From assembly GCF_030490285.1 (NCBI RefSeq), contig NZ_CP129884.1, positions 3,658,001 to 3,722,000 on the forward strand: a DNA stretch of 64,000 bases, written 5' to 3'. Both the position numbers and the translations under genes were made by a program. This stretch comes from Methylomonas montana (GTDB taxonomy: Bacteria; Pseudomonadota; Gammaproteobacteria; Methylococcales; Methylomonadaceae). Positions within the stretch are counted from its first letter, which is position 1. Every line of letters starts with the position of its first letter. Positions 48,519 to 58,904 of the stretch are shown piece after piece. The notes below the pieces were generated by a model. The model was not told where the DNA came from. It did no database searches and worked only from the letters and a program-made list of their open reading frames with translations.

Positions 48519-51500
48519 TTAATCTTGTTCCATTTCGATATTCACTGCCAACGAACGTATTTCTTTGACCAATACGTTGAAGGATTCCGGCATACCGGCT
48601 TCCATCGAGTGATTGCCATCGACAATGTTTTTGTACATTCTGGTTCTGCCTGTCACGTCGTCGGACTTGACCGTCAACATTTCCTGCAATGTGTATGCGG
48701 CGCCATAGGCTTCCAACGCCCAAACCTCCATCTCACCGAAACGCTGACCGCCGAACTGCGCTTTACCGCCCAACGGCTGTTGCGTGACGAGACTGTATGG
48801 ACCAGTGGAACGCGCATGCATTTTGTCATCCACCAAGTGGTTCAATTTCAGCATATACATGTAACCGACCGTGACTTCGCGTTCGAACGGTTCGCCAGTC
48901 AAACCATCGTAAAGCACGGTTTGACCGTGCTCGGGTAAATCGGCCAAACGTAGCATGGTACGAATATCTTCTTCGGAAGCACCATCGAATACCGGGGTCG
49001 CCATCGGCACACCACTGATCAGATTGACAGCCATCTCCACAATTTCTTTATCCGAGAAGGTATTCAAATCTTCCTTCCTACCGCTGCAATTGTAGATTTG
49101 CTCCAAGAAACCCCTGATCTCCTGAACCTTGGCCTGCGCTTCCAGCATTTTGCCAATCTTGATACCCAAGCCCTTAGCTGCCCATCCCAAGTGAGTCTCA
49201 AGCACCTGCCCGACGTTCATCCGCGAAGGTACACCCAATGGGTTCAGCAGGATGTCGACTGGATTACCGTCTGCGGTATAAGGCATATCTTCGATCGGCA
49301 CAATTTGCGAGATAACACCTTTGTTACCGTGGCGGCCGGCCATTTTGTCGCCAGGCTGAATCCGCTTTTTAACGGCCAAATACACTTTGACCATTTTCAG
49401 CACACCTGGCGCCAAATCGTCGCCCATGGTGATTTTTTTCTTCTTCTGTTCGAAACGTTCGTCGAACTCTTTTCTTTGTTGTTCGACGTGCTCCGCCACT
49501 GTTTCCAATTGCAGATTAACGTCTTCGTCTTGAGTACGAATTTTCAGCAATTCGGATGGCACCAGTCCATCGAGATAACCGGCACTGATTTCGTCGCCTT
49601 TCTTCAAACCGTTCGGACCTTTTTCAGCTTTTTTACCCGCCAAAAGAGTTTTAACCCTGGCGAAAATGTCGTGCTCGACAATCTTCAACTGGTCATCCAA
49701 GTCTTTACGGTAGCGCTTGATTTCGGCTTCCTCGATCTCCAGCGCGCGCTTATCTTTCTTAACGCCATCACGAGTAAAGACCTGCACATCGATAACGGTA
49801 CCCCGAACGTTGCCGGGCACCCGCAATGAAGTATCTTTAACATCGGCCGCTTTCTCACCGAAAATCGCTCTCAGCAATTTTTCTTCCGGCGTCAGCTGGG
49901 TTTCGCCTTTTGGCGTGACCTTGCCGACCAGAATATCGCCACCTTTGACTTCGGCACCGACGTAAACGATACCGGACTCGTCAAGTTTGGATAATGCTTC
50001 TTCACTGACGTTCGGAATATCGGCGGTGATCTCTTCAGGACTATGTTTAGTCTCGCGAGCAACGCAGGTTTTTTCCTCGATATGAATGGTCGTAAATCGA
50101 TCTTCTTTGACCACCCGCTCGGACACCAAAATGGAGTCTTCGAAGTTATAACCGTTCCAAGGCATGAAGGCGATCAACATATTTTGACCCAGCGCCAATT
50201 CGCCGAGGTCTGTAGATGGACCGTCGGCCAAAATATCGCCAGCCCTAACAATGTCGCCCAATTTAACCAATGGTTTTTGGTTGATACAGGTGTTCTGGTT
50301 GGAACGGGTGTATTTGATCAAGTTATAAATATCGACACCCGGCACGCCAGCTACGGTTTCGTTATCGTTGGCACGCACCACGATACGACCAGCATCGACG
50401 GCTTCGATACGACCACCACGGGTAGCGACCACTGTCACACCTGAGTCTTTCGCAACTACGCGTTCCATACCGGTACCAACCAGCGGTTTTTCGGCGCGCA
50501 AAGTGGGGACCGCTTGACGTTGCATGTTCGAACCCATCAGCGCGCGGTTCGCGTCATCATGCTCAAGGAACGGAATAATAGACGCCGCAACCGATACGAT
50601 CTGCTTGGACGATACGTCCATATATTGCACGGTGTCGGACGAAGCCAAGGTGAATTCGTCTTTATACCGACAAGACACTAGACCTTCGACCAGTTTGCCG
50701 CTTTCGTCAACAGCCACGCTGGACTGCGCGATCACGTACTCGCCTTCTTCGATCGCGGAAATGTAATCCACTTGATCGGTGACTTTGCCATCTACCACTT
50801 TTCGGTAAGGGGTTTCCAGGAAGCCATACTCATTAGTTCTGGCGTAAACCGACAAAGAGTTAATCAAACCGATATTGGGACCCTCTGGCGTTTCGATAGG
50901 GCAAACTCGGCCATAGTGAGTGGTGTGAACGTCGCGAACCTCAAATCCAGCTCGCTCTCTGGCCAAACCACCTGGGCCCAAAGCAGAAACCCGGCGTTTA
51001 TGGGTGACTTGCGACAGCGGATTGTTTTGGTCCATAAACTGCGACAACTGGCTGGAACCAAAGAATTCTTTGACTGCCGCAGATACAGGTTTCGCGTTGA
51101 TGATTTCCTGTGGCATATAGCCTTCGGAATCTGCCAAGGTCAAACGCTCCCTGACTGCGCGCTCGACTCTGACCAAGCCAATTCGGAACTGGTTCTCGAT
51201 CATTTCACCGACGGAACGCACGCGCCTGTTACCCAAATGGTCGATATCGTCGACAGTGCCATTGCCGTTTCTGATTTTGATCAGTTCTTTCAGCACATCG
51301 ATGATGTCTTCTTTACTGAGCGTACCCAAGCCTTCGGTTTCTTCACGACCCAAACGACGATTGAATTTCATCCGACCAACAGCGGACAAGTCATAACGCT
51401 CATCGGTGAAAAACAGATTTTCGAACAGATTTTCCGCAGATTCCACGGTAGGCGGCTCACCAGGACGCATCATCCGGTAAATTTCCACCAGCGCTTCCAG

Positions 51501-52595
51501 ACGGTTAGTGGTGGTATCCAAGCGCATCGAATTGGAGATGTAAGGACCTCTATCCAAATCGTTGACATATAAGGTGTTGATCTCGGCGACACCGGCGTCG
51601 ATCAATTTTTGCAACAGGTTCTCGCTGAGCTCATCGTTGACATTGGCCAACAATTCGCCAGTCGACGTATCAATAACGTTATGTCCGAGGATTTTCCCGT
51701 ACAAATAGTCTCTAGGCACCTCGATTTCGGTCACGCCGGCTTTATCCAACTGGCGTACATGCTTGGCGGTAATTCTGCGGCCTTCTTCGATGATGACCTT
51801 GCCGTCATGTTTAATATCGAACACGGCCATTTCACCACGTAATCTTTCCGGAATTACATGGAACATTAATTTGTCGGCGCTCAATGAGAACTTATTGGTT
51901 TCGAAGAAAATTTTGATCATTTCTTCGTTTTCATAACCTAAAGCCCGCAACAAAATAGTCGCCGGAATTTTTCGGCGTCTGTCTATCCGCACATAAACGG
52001 CATCTTTATGATCGAATTCAAAATCCAACCATGAGCCGCGATAGGGAATGACCCGAGCATTGAACAGCAGTTTCCCTGACGAATGGGTTTTACCTTTATC
52101 GTGATCGTAGAACACCCCTGGCGATCTGTGCAATTGCGAAACGATAACACGCTCAGTACCGTTGATAACGAAGGTACCGTTATCGGTCATCAGCGGCAGT
52201 TCACCCATGTAAACTTCTTGCTCTCTAATGTCTTTTACGACCTTGGTATTGGCTGGCGCATCTTTATCATAGATAACCAGCCGCACTAATACGCGTAGCG
52301 GAGCTGAAAAAGTAGCACCGCGCTGTTGACACTCTCTTACATCGAAAGCGGGTTCCCCCAAGCGATATTTAACATACTCCAATACGGCATAGCCGGAGTG
52401 ACTCACTACCGGAAAAACGCTGGAGAATGCGGCATGCAGCCCTTGATTGCGTCTTTTATCCGGCTCTATGCCAGACTGCAAGAAATTCGCATACGAATCA
52501 ATTTGTGTTGCCAAAAGATAGGGAACTTCAAGTACTTCAGTACCTTTCCCAAAATTATTACGGATACGCTTTTTTTCGGTAAAAGAATAGGCCAT
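48519..52595 (-). CDS. rpoB: RNA polymerase subunit beta
   Basis: The 1358-residue protein begins [20 protein letters not shown]. Rifampicin cluster I reads [20 protein letters not shown] then [10 protein letters not shown], with the sensitive-type Asp, His and Ser residues in place. The C-terminal [20 protein letters not shown] region is intact. An attenuator-like hairpin lies between rplL and this gene. Confidence 0.98.
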   Translation of the reverse strand: MAYSFTEKKRIRNNFGKGTEVLEVPYLLATQIDSYANFLQSGIEPDKRRNQGLHAAFSSVFPVVSHSGYAVLEYVKYRLGEPAFDVRECQQRGATFSAPLRVLVRLVIYDKDAPANTKVVKDIREQEVYMGELPLMTDNGTFVINGTERVIVSQLHRSPGVFYDHDKGKTHSSGKLLFNARVIPYRGSWLDFEFDHKDAVYVRIDRRRKIPATILLRALGYENEEMIKIFFETNKFSLSADKLMFHVIPERLRGEMAVFDIKHDGKVIIEEGRRITAKHVRQLDKAGVTEIEVPRDYLYGKILGHNVIDTSTGELLANVNDELSENLLQKLIDAGVAEINTLYVNDLDRGPYISNSMRLDTTTNRLEALVEIYRMMRPGEPPTVESAENLFENLFFTDERYDLSAVGRMKFNRRLGREETEGLGTLSKEDIIDVLKELIKIRNGNGTVDDIDHLGNRRVRSVGEMIENQFRIGLVRVERAVRERLTLADSEGYMPQEIINAKPVSAAVKEFFGSSQLSQFMDQNNPLSQVTHKRRVSALGPGGLARERAGFEVRDVHTTHYGRVCPIETPEGPNIGLINSLSVYARTNEYGFLETPYRKVVDGKVTDQVDYISAIEEGEYVIAQSSVAVDESGKLVEGLVSCRYKDEFTLASSDTVQYMDVSSKQIVSVAASIIPFLEHDDANRALMGSNMQRQAVPTLRAEKPLVGTGMERVVAKDSGVTVVATRGGRIEAVDAGRIVVRANDNETVAGVPGVDIYNLIKYTRSNQNTCINQKPLVKLGDIVRAGDILADGPSTDLGELALGQNMLIAFMPWNGYNFEDSILVSERVVKEDRFTTIHIEEKTCVARETKHSPEEITADIPNVSEEALSKLDESGIVYVGAEVKGGDILVGKVTPKGETQLTPEEKLLRAIFGEKAADVKDTSLRVPGNVRGTVIDVQVFTRDGVKKDKRALEIEEAEIKRYRKDLDDQLKIVEHDIFARVKTLLAGKKAEKGPNGLKKGDEISAGYLDGLVPSELLKIRTQDEDVNLQLETVAEHVEQQRKEFDERFEQKKKKITMGDDLAPGVLKMVKVYLAVKKRIQPGDKMAGRHGNKGVISQIVPIEDMPYTADGNPVDILLNPLGVPSRMNVGQVLETHLGWAAKGLGIKIGKMLEAQAKVQEIRGFLEQIYNCSGRKEDLNTFSDKEIVEMAVNLISGVPMATPVFDGASEEDIRTMLRLADLPEHGQTVLYDGLTGEPFEREVTVGYMYMLKLNHLVDDKMHARSTGPYSLVTQQPLGGKAQFGGQRFGEMEVWALEAYGAAYTLQEMLTVKSDDVTGRTRMYKNIVDGNHSMEAGMPESFNVLVKEIRSLAVNIEMEQD

Positions 52596-52632
52596 ATTGC
52601 TTCTATACCTTCGTCGTCAGAGATTATTTACT

Positions 52633-52651
52633 ACTGTTTTTTACAAACAGT
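52633..52651 (-). other. Second small hairpin in the rplL-rpoB spacer
   Basis: A 7-bp stem ACTGTTT / AAACAGT with a 5-nt loop lies directly after the T-run of the attenuator hairpin on the minus strand. In E. coli this spacer carries an RNase III cleavage site; a similar processing role is only a guess here. Confidence 0.45.
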
Positions 52652-52655
52652 AAAA

Positions 52656-52680
52656 GGCCGACGGCAAAATGCCGCCAGCC
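52656..52680 (-). terminator. Attenuator hairpin between rplL and rpoB
   Basis: On the minus strand GGCTGGCGGCA and TGCCGTCGGCC pair over 11 bp with two wobble pairs, with a 3-nt loop, followed by TTTTACTG. This position carries a partial terminator in E. coli that lowers rpoBC expression relative to rplJL; the short T-run is consistent with partial read-through. Confidence 0.75.
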
Positions 52681-52719
52681 CGGTTTGGTAGGCTTACGCC
52701 TGATATGCAATCAAGATAC

Positions 52720-53088
52720 TTATTTGATGTCGGCAGTTGCGCCAGCGTCTTCAAGTTCTTTTTTAGCGGCTTCAGCTTCAGCTTTGCTAACGCCTTCTTT
52801 AACAGTTGTTGGAGCGCCTTCAACGGCGTCTTTGGCTTCTTTTAAGCCCAGACCTGTCAAACCGCGAACCGCCTTAATAACCGCTACTTTGTTTTCGCCG
52901 AAACCGGTCAAAATAACATCGAATTCGGTTTGTTCTTCAACAACAGCTGCGGCTACAGGAGCTGCAACAGCTACTGCGGCGGCGGCAGAAACGCCGAATT
53001 TTTCTTCCATCGCTGAAATAAGATCAACGATTTCCATCACAGTCATGTTAGAGACTGCTTCCAAGATGTCTTGTTGTGAAATTGCCAT
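52720..53088 (-). CDS. rplL: 50S ribosomal protein bL12 (L7/L12)
   Basis: The 122-residue stalk protein has an N-terminal dimer domain ([20 protein letters not shown]), an Ala/Val hinge ([20 protein letters not shown]) and the C-terminal factor-recruiting domain ([20 protein letters not shown], then KDAVEGAP). Several copies bind uL10 to recruit translation GTPases. Confidence 0.98.
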   Translation of the reverse strand: MAISQQDILEAVSNMTVMEIVDLISAMEEKFGVSAAAAVAVAAPVAAAVVEEQTEFDVILTGFGENKVAVIKAVRGLTGLGLKEAKDAVEGAPTTVKEGVSKAEAEAAKKELEDAGATADIK

Positions 53089-53134
53089 TGTGTATTCCTC
53101 TAAAATTAATGAGTTTTAACTGGTTAACGCGAGA

Positions 53135-53629
53135 TTATGCCGCTTCTTTCTCGTCTCTGATTGCAGCCAGAGTCCGTGCGAGTTTCTCAACCGGTGCTTT
53201 CATGACCGACATCAGCATGCTGATACCTTGGTCACGGGTTGGCAGTCTTGCCAATCTATCCAGCTCCGATCCGTCAAAAGCCTGTCCGCCAATCGCAACT
53301 ACTTTTGCGATCAGTTTGTTATGGCCTTTGGAGAATTCGCTGATGAGTCGTGCCGCGCAGCCTGGATCTTCCATGGAAAATGCCAGAATTAAAGGACCAA
53401 CCAGTCCTTCCTGCATACATTCAAACTCAGTCCCAGCGACAGCACGTTTAGCCAGTGTATTTTTGACTACGCGCAAATAAACACCCGTTTCTCTCGCGGT
53501 TTTGCGCAGTTCCGTCAATTCGGTAACTGTCAAACCCCGATACTCAGCCGCAATGGCAGAGTGGGCTTTAGCGGCGAATTCAGCAACTTCCTCTACGACA
53601 ACTTTTTTGCTATCTAAATTGAGTGCCAC
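53135..53629 (-). CDS. rplJ: 50S ribosomal protein uL10
   Basis: The 164-residue stalk base protein has AHSAIAAEYRGLTVTELTEL and VYLRVVKNTLAKRAV, then a C-terminal helix for bL12 dimers. The GTG start at 53629 with GGAGG upstream gives MALNLDSKK, the family start; the open frame upstream (ATG at 53659) lies in the regulatory leader. The product normally represses its own operon through that leader. Confidence 0.96.
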   Translation of the reverse strand: MALNLDSKKVVVEEVAEFAAKAHSAIAAEYRGLTVTELTELRKTARETGVYLRVVKNTLAKRAVAGTEFECMQEGLVGPLILAFSMEDPGCAARLISEFSKGHNKLIAKVVAIGGQAFDGSELDRLARLPTRDQGISMLMSVMKAPVEKLARTLAAIRDEKEAA

Positions 53630-53821
53630 ATCTACCTCCGGTACTTTCCGATGATGCATCGGAATCTATGAAACGCATCTTTCGATGCCCCTTTCACGGT
53701 CCCTTTCACCAACTTTGCGGCTCCAGCTCCCGTCTGCGTAGGAAAATTAAGCTTTCGCACCTACGGTCTTTGACGGTTGCCGATAACTCGGCAACCCAAA
53801 GCCTTACAACTTGTTAATTTC
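53630..53821 (-). promoter_or_regulatory. uL10 (rplJ) autoregulatory leader
   Basis: The 192-nt rplA-rplJ spacer is rich in hairpins on the minus strand: GGTTGCCGA / TCGGCAACC (53775-53796), GCATC / GATGC (53675-53688) and TTCCGATG / CATCGGAA (53646-53664), the last ending just before the ribosome site. The GTAGGTGCG...CCTACGCAGACGG part resembles the conserved uL10-bL12 binding leader of other gammaproteobacteria. Binding would block rplJL translation. Confidence 0.72.
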
Positions 53822-54517
53822 TTAAATGTCGATACTGCCTTGATCAATCCACAAGCCAGGACCCATGGTCGAAGATAATGCAATCTTTTTCAGATACACG
53901 CCTTTGGCAGCTGTTGGTTTAGCTTTTTTAAGATCTGAAATCAAAAATTCCAGATTTTGTTTCAAAGCTGTTTCGTCGAAGGACACTTTACCAATTGAGC
54001 AGTGAATAATGCCGGCTTTGTCGGTACGGTATCTAACCTGACCTGACTTGGCATTTTTCACAGCGGTTGCGACGTCTGGTGTCACGGTGCCGACTTTAGG
54101 GTTAGGCATCAAGCCTCTTGGACCTAGAATTTGACCTAATTGACCAACCACGCGCATCGCATCCGGAGAAGCGATAACCACATCGAAGTTCATTTCGCCT
54201 CTTTTGACCTGTTCGGCTAAATCGTCCATACCAACGATATCGGCACCCGCTTCGCGAGCCGCATCAGCATTAGGGCCTTGCGTAAACACAGCAACCCTAA
54301 CCGTTTTACCGGTACCGTTCGGCAATACAGAGGCGCCGCGAACATTTTGATCGGATTTACGTGGATCTACGCCTAAATTGACACTGACATCAACAGATTC
54401 GTCGAATTTGCTGTTAGCGAATTCTTTTAACAGCGCTACCGCTTCGCCAACAGAATACTGTTTACTTCTAACTACCTTTTCTTTGATAGCTTTCGCTTTT
54501 TTGGTCACTTTTGCCAT
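53822..54517 (-). CDS. rplA: 50S ribosomal protein uL1
   Basis: The 231-residue protein of the mobile L1 stalk has [20 protein letters not shown] and [20 protein letters not shown]. It aids E-site tRNA release and in E. coli represses rplKA. It overlaps rplK by one base. Confidence 0.98.
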   Translation of the reverse strand: MAKVTKKAKAIKEKVVRSKQYSVGEAVALLKEFANSKFDESVDVSVNLGVDPRKSDQNVRGASVLPNGTGKTVRVAVFTQGPNADAAREAGADIVGMDDLAEQVKRGEMNFDVVIASPDAMRVVGQLGQILGPRGLMPNPKVGTVTPDVATAVKNAKSGQVRYRTDKAGIIHCSIGKVSFDETALKQNLEFLISDLKKAKPTAAKGVYLKKIALSSTMGPGLWIDQGSIDI

Positions 54518-54948
54518 TACACGCCCTCCACGTTCAAGCCCATGCTGCGAGCGCTTCCCGCAATAATTCTGATCGCCGCTTCCAAATCCGCCGCGTTCAA
54601 ATCTTCCATTTTGGTTTTTGCAATTTCTTCTAACTGAGCACGGCTTACGGTGCCCACTTTATTAGAATTAGGTTTGCTGCTACCGCTTTTTATCCCTACT
54701 GCTTTTTTCAGCAAAACGGAAGCTGGAGGCGTTTTAGTAATAAAAGTAAAACTTTTATCGCTATAAACTGTGATGACGACAGGCAAAGGCAAGCCTTTTT
54801 CCACGTCTTGAGTTCTAGCATTAAATGCCTTGCAGAACTCCATAATATTAACACCGCGTTGACCCAAAGCAGGACCGATAGGCGGGCTAGGATTTGCCTC
54901 GCCTGCTTTTACTTGCAGCTTGATATACGAATCAATTTTTTTTGCCAT
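54517..54948 (-). CDS. rplK: 50S ribosomal protein uL11
   Basis: The 143-residue protein has [20 protein letters not shown], the proline-rich thiostrepton-binding part, and [22 protein letters not shown] C-terminal helix ([20 protein letters not shown]). It is required for RelA activation and factor GTPases. It is preceded by AGGAG. Confidence 0.98.
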   Translation of the reverse strand: MAKKIDSYIKLQVKAGEANPSPPIGPALGQRGVNIMEFCKAFNARTQDVEKGLPLPVVITVYSDKSFTFITKTPPASVLLKKAVGIKSGSSKPNSNKVGTVSRAQLEEIAKTKMEDLNAADLEAAIRIIAGSARSMGLNVEGV

Positions 54949-54997
54949 TATATGCTCCTAACGGGTACAAACGCTTTCCAGCTCCCCAACAAACAAA

Positions 54998-55025
54998 AAT
55001 CCCGGCCATAAAAATGACAGGGATT
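54998..55025 (-). terminator. Weak terminator/attenuator between nusG and rplK
   Basis: On the minus strand AATCCC and GGGATT form a 6-bp stem around a 16-nt loop, followed by TTTGTTTGTT. It would separate the tuf-secE-nusG transcript from rplK. The stem is short, so this is tentative. Confidence 0.4.
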
Positions 55026-55047
55026 CATAAAAATCTCGAACTGTAAA

Positions 55048-55581
55048 TTAGACTTTTTCAACCTGTCCAAATTCTAATTCAACGGGTGTAGATCGACCAA
55101 AAATAAGAACAGAAACGCGTAAGCGACTTTTTTCGTAATTAACTTCTTCAATGTTACCGTTGAAGTCTTTAAACGGACCATCGATAATCCGTACAACTTC
55201 ACCGACTTCAAATAAAACCTTAGGCCGAGGCTTGTTAACGCCTTCCTCAACACGGTTCAAAATAGCCATCGCTTCTTTTTCCGATATAGGCGAAGGGCGA
55301 TCGGAAGCCCCACCGATAAAGCCTAAAACTCTCGGGACGTTTCTAACCAAGTGCCAGGTTTCGTCATTCAATTCCATTTGCACCAACACATACCCGGGAA
55401 AGAACTTTCGCTCACTTTTACGCTGCTGCCCCATCCGCATTTCAACAACTTCTTCGGTAGGCACTAGAATTTTTCCAAAAAACTCCTGCAAACCTTCCCG
55501 TTTAATGCGCTCTTCCAAAGCTTGTTTAACTTTGTTCTCAAAATTGGAATACGCGTGAACAACATACCAGCGTAGCGTCAT
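55048..55581 (-). CDS. nusG: Transcription elongation/antitermination factor NusG
   Basis: The 177-residue protein has an NGN domain ([40 protein letters not shown]) and a C-terminal KOW domain ([20 protein letters not shown]). It links RNA polymerase to the ribosome through uS10 and to Rho. It overlaps secE by one base. Confidence 0.98.
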   Translation of the reverse strand: MTLRWYVVHAYSNFENKVKQALEERIKREGLQEFFGKILVPTEEVVEMRMGQQRKSERKFFPGYVLVQMELNDETWHLVRNVPRVLGFIGGASDRPSPISEKEAMAILNRVEEGVNKPRPKVLFEVGEVVRIIDGPFKDFNGNIEEVNYEKSRLRVSVLIFGRSTPVELEFGQVEKV

Positions 55582-55961
55582 TATTTAATCCCCTGGCTCA
55601 TCAGAAGCTGGACACCCCAAAATAAAAACATATCGAGTAACCAAAGTATTAAGCCCACAATAAAAACCATCAAAAAGACCATCAGCGTAGTACGAACTGC
55701 TTCGTCCTTTGTTGGCCAAACAATTCTCTTGAACTCTTGCTTGGACTCCAGCATAAACCCCCACAGACCGCGTCCTTTCGCTGTCGTAAAGCAAACGGCC
55801 GCCGCCGCCCCAATAACAAACACCAAAAGCAAAACCCGATAAAGGAGCTGGAAGTCTGAAAAATAATAGAACGCTGCAATACCGGCAATCACAAATACCA
55901 AAGATAAAGCCAGCTTTACAATGTCAACCACCGAGGTGACTTCTTCTGCATGTGCGTTCAT
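55581..55961 (-). CDS. secE: Preprotein translocase subunit SecE
   Basis: The 126-residue protein has three hydrophobic helices (about 14-32, 39-58, 95-118), the three-span form of enteric type. The conserved cytoplasmic amphipathic segment [20 protein letters not shown] precedes the last helix. It clamps SecY in the translocon. Confidence 0.96.
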   Translation of the reverse strand: MNAHAEEVTSVVDIVKLALSLVFVIAGIAAFYYFSDFQLLYRVLLLVFVIGAAAAVCFTTAKGRGLWGFMLESKQEFKRIVWPTKDEAVRTTLMVFLMVFIVGLILWLLDMFLFWGVQLLMSQGIK

Positions 55962-55998
55962 TTAGTTAACTTGAATAAAATTATAGAAATCTTCTGAA

Positions 55999-56074
55999 TG
56001 GCAGGCCAGGAGGGACTCGAACCCCCAACTTGCGGTTTTGGAGACCGCTGCTCTACCAATTGAACTACTGACCT
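55999..56074 (-). tRNA. tRNA-Trp (CCA anticodon)
   Basis: The 76-nt cloverleaf reads, on the minus strand, 5' AGGTCAG...; the anticodon stem GCGGT/ACCGC encloses loop CTCCAAA with anticodon CCA. The T-loop GGTTCGAGTCC and an encoded 3' CCA are present. It sits between tuf copy 2 and secE, its classical place. Confidence 0.97.
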
Positions 56075-56109
56075 ATTCAGAAAATATATTTTGAATCAAC
56101 CAACAGGTG

Positions 56110-57300
56110 TTACTCGATAATAGAAGCAACAACACCCGCACCGACGGTACGACCACCTTCGCGAATCGCGAAGCGCAAACCGTCTTCCATCGCAATCGGT
56201 GAAATTAATTTAACGGTCACCGCGATGTTATCGCCCGGCATCACCATTTCCACACCTTCCGGCAGATCAACCGCACCGGTTACGTCGGTGGTTCTGAAGT
56301 AAAACTGCGGACGATAGCCGTTGAAGAATGGCGTATGACGACCACCCTCTTCTTTGGACAGTACGTAGATTTCTGCTTTGAAATGCGCGTGCGGCTTGAT
56401 GGAGTTGACGTGCGCCAATACTTGACCACGTTCAACGTCGTCTCTTTTAGTACCACGTAGCAACACACCCACGTTGTCGCCCGCTTGCCCCTGGTCGAGC
56501 AATTTACGGAACATTTCGACACCGGTGCAGGTGGTTTTGACGGTATCTTTAATACCGACAATCTCGACCTCTTCGCCGACTTTGATGATGCCACGCTCAA
56601 CACGACCGGTTACCACGGTGCCGCGACCGGAGATTGAGAATACGTCTTCGATTGGCATCAGGAATTTACCGTCGATAGCACGCTCTGGCTCTGGAATATA
56701 GCTATCCAGCGCTTCGACCAGTTTAACGACAGACGGTACGCCGATTTCACTGGTATCGCCTTCCAGTGCTTTCAATGCAGAACCGACGATGATCGGGGTA
56801 TCGTCGCCTGGAAATTCGTATTGGTTCAACAGTTCGCGAATTTCCATTTCGACGAGTTCGATCAGCTCAGCATCGTCAACCATGTCCGCTTTGTTCAGGA
56901 ATACCACAATATATGGCACACCTACTTGGCGAGACAACAGAATGTGTTCGCGAGTTTGCGGCATCGGACCATCCGCAGCAGAACAAACCAGAATCGCGCC
57001 GTCCATTTGAGCTGCGCCGGTAATCATGTTTTTAACGTAGTCAGCATGGCCTGGGCAGTCGACGTGCGCATAGTGGCGGTTAGCCGATTCGTATTCCACG
57101 TGTGAAGTGGAAATCGTGATGCCGCGAGCGCGCTCTTCGGGGGCGTTGTCGATTTGATCAAAGGCCTTGACTTCGCCGCCTTGCAGCTCGGCCATGACTT
57201 TTGTTAACGCCGCTGTCAACGTGGTTTTGCCGTGGTCAACGTGACCAATCGTACCTACGTTCACGTGCGGTTTCTTTCTTTCAAATTTTTCTTTAGCCAT
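56110..57300 (-). CDS. tuf: Elongation factor Tu (copy 2)
   Basis: The 396-residue GTPase is identical in amino acid sequence to copy 1 at 39905-41095. About seven silent differences were seen by reading the two genes in parallel. It lies between tRNA-Thr and tRNA-Trp, the tufB position, and is probably transcribed from the promoter ahead of tRNA-Tyr. All GTPase motifs are intact. Confidence 0.98.
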   Translation of the reverse strand: MAKEKFERKKPHVNVGTIGHVDHGKTTLTAALTKVMAELQGGEVKAFDQIDNAPEERARGITISTSHVEYESANRHYAHVDCPGHADYVKNMITGAAQMDGAILVCSAADGPMPQTREHILLSRQVGVPYIVVFLNKADMVDDAELIELVEMEIRELLNQYEFPGDDTPIIVGSALKALEGDTSEIGVPSVVKLVEALDSYIPEPERAIDGKFLMPIEDVFSISGRGTVVTGRVERGIIKVGEEVEIVGIKDTVKTTCTGVEMFRKLLDQGQAGDNVGVLLRGTKRDDVERGQVLAHVNSIKPHAHFKAEIYVLSKEEGGRHTPFFNGYRPQFYFRTTDVTGAVDLPEGVEMVMPGDNIAVTVKLISPIAMEDGLRFAIREGGRTVGAGVVASIIE

Positions 57301-57337
57301 GATAAAAACACCCTACAACAAAACAATCAACCCAAAC

Positions 57338-57413
<76 letters not shown>

Positions 57414-57433
57414 AAGTATCTTACCCCGAAGAA

Positions 57434-57507
57434 TGGAGCGGGTGATGGGAATCGAACCCACGCAATCAGCTTGGAAGGCTGGAGTTCTACCATTGAACTA
57501 CACCCGC
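57434..57507 (-). tRNA. tRNA-Gly (TCC anticodon)
   Basis: The 74-nt cloverleaf starts 5' GCGGGTGTAGTTCAATGG, with anticodon loop CTTCCAA (anticodon TCC), T-loop GGTTCGATTCC and encoded CCA. It is the second gene of the tRNA-Tyr-Gly-Thr-tuf transcript. Confidence 0.97.
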
Positions 57508-57525
57508 AGATCCCATTAAATTTGG

Positions 57526-57610
57526 TGGTGGAGGGGGGAGGATTCGAACCTCCGAAGGTAGAACCGGCAGATTTACAGTCTGATCCCTTTGGCCGCTCGG
57601 GAACCCCTCC
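57526..57610 (-). tRNA. tRNA-Tyr (GTA anticodon)
   Basis: The 85-nt class II tRNA has a long variable arm and starts 5' GGAGGGGTTCCCGAGCGG. Anticodon stem CAGA/TCTG encloses a loop with anticodon GTA; the acceptor stem GGAGGGG/CCCCTCC is followed by A and CCA. It is the first gene of the tRNA-tuf transcript. Confidence 0.97.
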
Positions 57611-57626
57611 TTTACTTAATCAGTCA

Positions 57627-57655
57627 ATTATCCTCGTTTAGATAAATTTAGTCAA
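57627..57655 (-). promoter_or_regulatory. Sigma-70 promoter of the tRNA-Tyr/Gly/Thr-tuf unit
   Basis: On the minus strand TTGACT, exactly 17 nt, GATAAT. The expected start point is about 10 nt before mature tRNA-Tyr. It lies between the pth stop and the tRNA cluster, so it heads the tRNA-tuf-tRNA-Trp-secE-nusG unit. Confidence 0.82.
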
Positions 57656-57670
57656 GCAGTTTTATAAAAA

Positions 57671-58240
57671 TTAACGCGAAATTTGTAAATCATTAATGGC
57701 AGTCAAATCACCAACAATCAGCGCATCTAACTTTTTGGACAACGCATCGAACAGACTTGCCAAGTTTAGCTGACCATCACTAGACAATTTGGACAAAACA
57801 TAATCTGCCACATTCTTGCCCACAACAGGACGACCAATACCAATCCGCAGCCGGTAAAAATCCCTCGAATCGATATGCGCGATAATATCACGAAGCCCAT
57901 TATGCCCCGCATGACCGCCATCCCGCTTCAACTTAACCGCGCCTTCAGACAACTCAAGCTCATCATGTACCACAAGCATATCTTCAGCGCTAAACTTGTA
58001 ATATCTCAACAATTTTCCAACAGACATACCACTCTTATTCATGAATGTTGCTGGCTTTAATAAAATAACCTTGCTTCCCGAAATATTGCACTCAGCTATT
58101 TCACCATGAAACTGGCTAGCACCCACCCAACGAACTCCCGCAAGATCCGCAAGATAATCGACAAACAAAAACCCGGCATTATGCCGGGTTTTTTCATACT
58201 GCTGACCCGGATTACCCAAGCCAACAATCAACTTAATCAT
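57671..58240 (-). CDS. pth: Peptidyl-tRNA hydrolase
   Basis: The 189-residue enzyme releases tRNA from stalled peptidyl-tRNA. MIKLIVGLGNPGQQYEKTRH contains Asn10 and catalytic His20; later motifs are ILLKPATFMNKSGMSVGKLL and VVHDELEL with the partner Asp, then KRDGGHAGHNGLRDI. It is in the normal prs-rplY-pth order, 22 nt after rplY. Confidence 0.97.
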   Translation of the reverse strand: MIKLIVGLGNPGQQYEKTRHNAGFLFVDYLADLAGVRWVGASQFHGEIAECNISGSKVILLKPATFMNKSGMSVGKLLRYYKFSAEDMLVVHDELELSEGAVKLKRDGGHAGHNGLRDIIAHIDSRDFYRLRIGIGRPVVGKNVADYVLSKLSSDGQLNLASLFDALSKKLDALIVGDLTAINDLQISR

Positions 58241-58262
58241 TCAACCTAAAACTGACGCAGCC

Positions 58263-58859
58263 TTATTCGGCTTCTTCAGTTGTTCTGGTTTTAACAATCT
58301 GGACGACAGGATGATCGTGCTCAGCACCGTGCTGCAACGCAGCAATCTCAACACTAGCCGGCAATACCAAATCAGAAAGATGAATCGTTGACCCGATATC
58401 AGCATTTGCCAAGTCGACCTCGATAAATTCAGGCAACGCCGAAGGCATGCACAACACCTCAACATCAACCATGGCATGCGTCACGACGCCGCCTTTTTTG
58501 ACGCCGGCTGAAATAGCTTCGTTAATAAAATGCAGCGGCACGTGAACTTTTAACTTATGCGTCGCATCAACACGCATGAAATCCATATGCAAGATCTGTG
58601 GCTTTGCCGGATGACGCTGTATATGCTTCAAAACAGCTTTTTCTGTTTTGCCATCAATTTTTACATCCAGCACGTGCGAATAGACCGCCTCATGCACCAA
58701 ATGCTTAACAATTTCATTATGATCCAGCAACAACATCTCAGGCGCACTATTACCGCCATAAATCACGGCAGGCACCTTACCCTTCCGACGAACAATCTTG
58801 GCCGCGCTACTGCCCGAGGCACTGCGAGCTTCTGCAACAAATTCAAACACGTTAGCCAT
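58263..58859 (-). CDS. rplY: 50S ribosomal protein bL25 (long CTC form)
   Basis: The 198-residue protein has an N-terminal 5S rRNA-binding domain (about 1-95; RKGKVPAVIYGGNSAPEMLL, LHMDFMRVDATHKLKVHVPL) plus the C-terminal TL5/CTC beta domain (CMPSALPEFIEVDLANADIG). The start at ATG 58859 has TGGAGA before it; the frame extends nine codons further but without support. Confidence 0.96.
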   Translation of the reverse strand: MANVFEFVAEARSASGSSAAKIVRRKGKVPAVIYGGNSAPEMLLLDHNEIVKHLVHEAVYSHVLDVKIDGKTEKAVLKHIQRHPAKPQILHMDFMRVDATHKLKVHVPLHFINEAISAGVKKGGVVTHAMVDVEVLCMPSALPEFIEVDLANADIGSTIHLSDLVLPASVEIAALQHGAEHDHPVVQIVKTRTTEEAE

Positions 58860-58904
58860 CTTTTTCTCCAAAAGCTTGTTCCACAAGCACTACTTTAATT
58901 CTCA

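Noticed and set aside
49098-51572. Long antisense frames (243 and 266 codons) within rpoB
   Set aside because: They are shadows of rpoB codon bias; Phe/Gln/His-rich translations without family resemblance.
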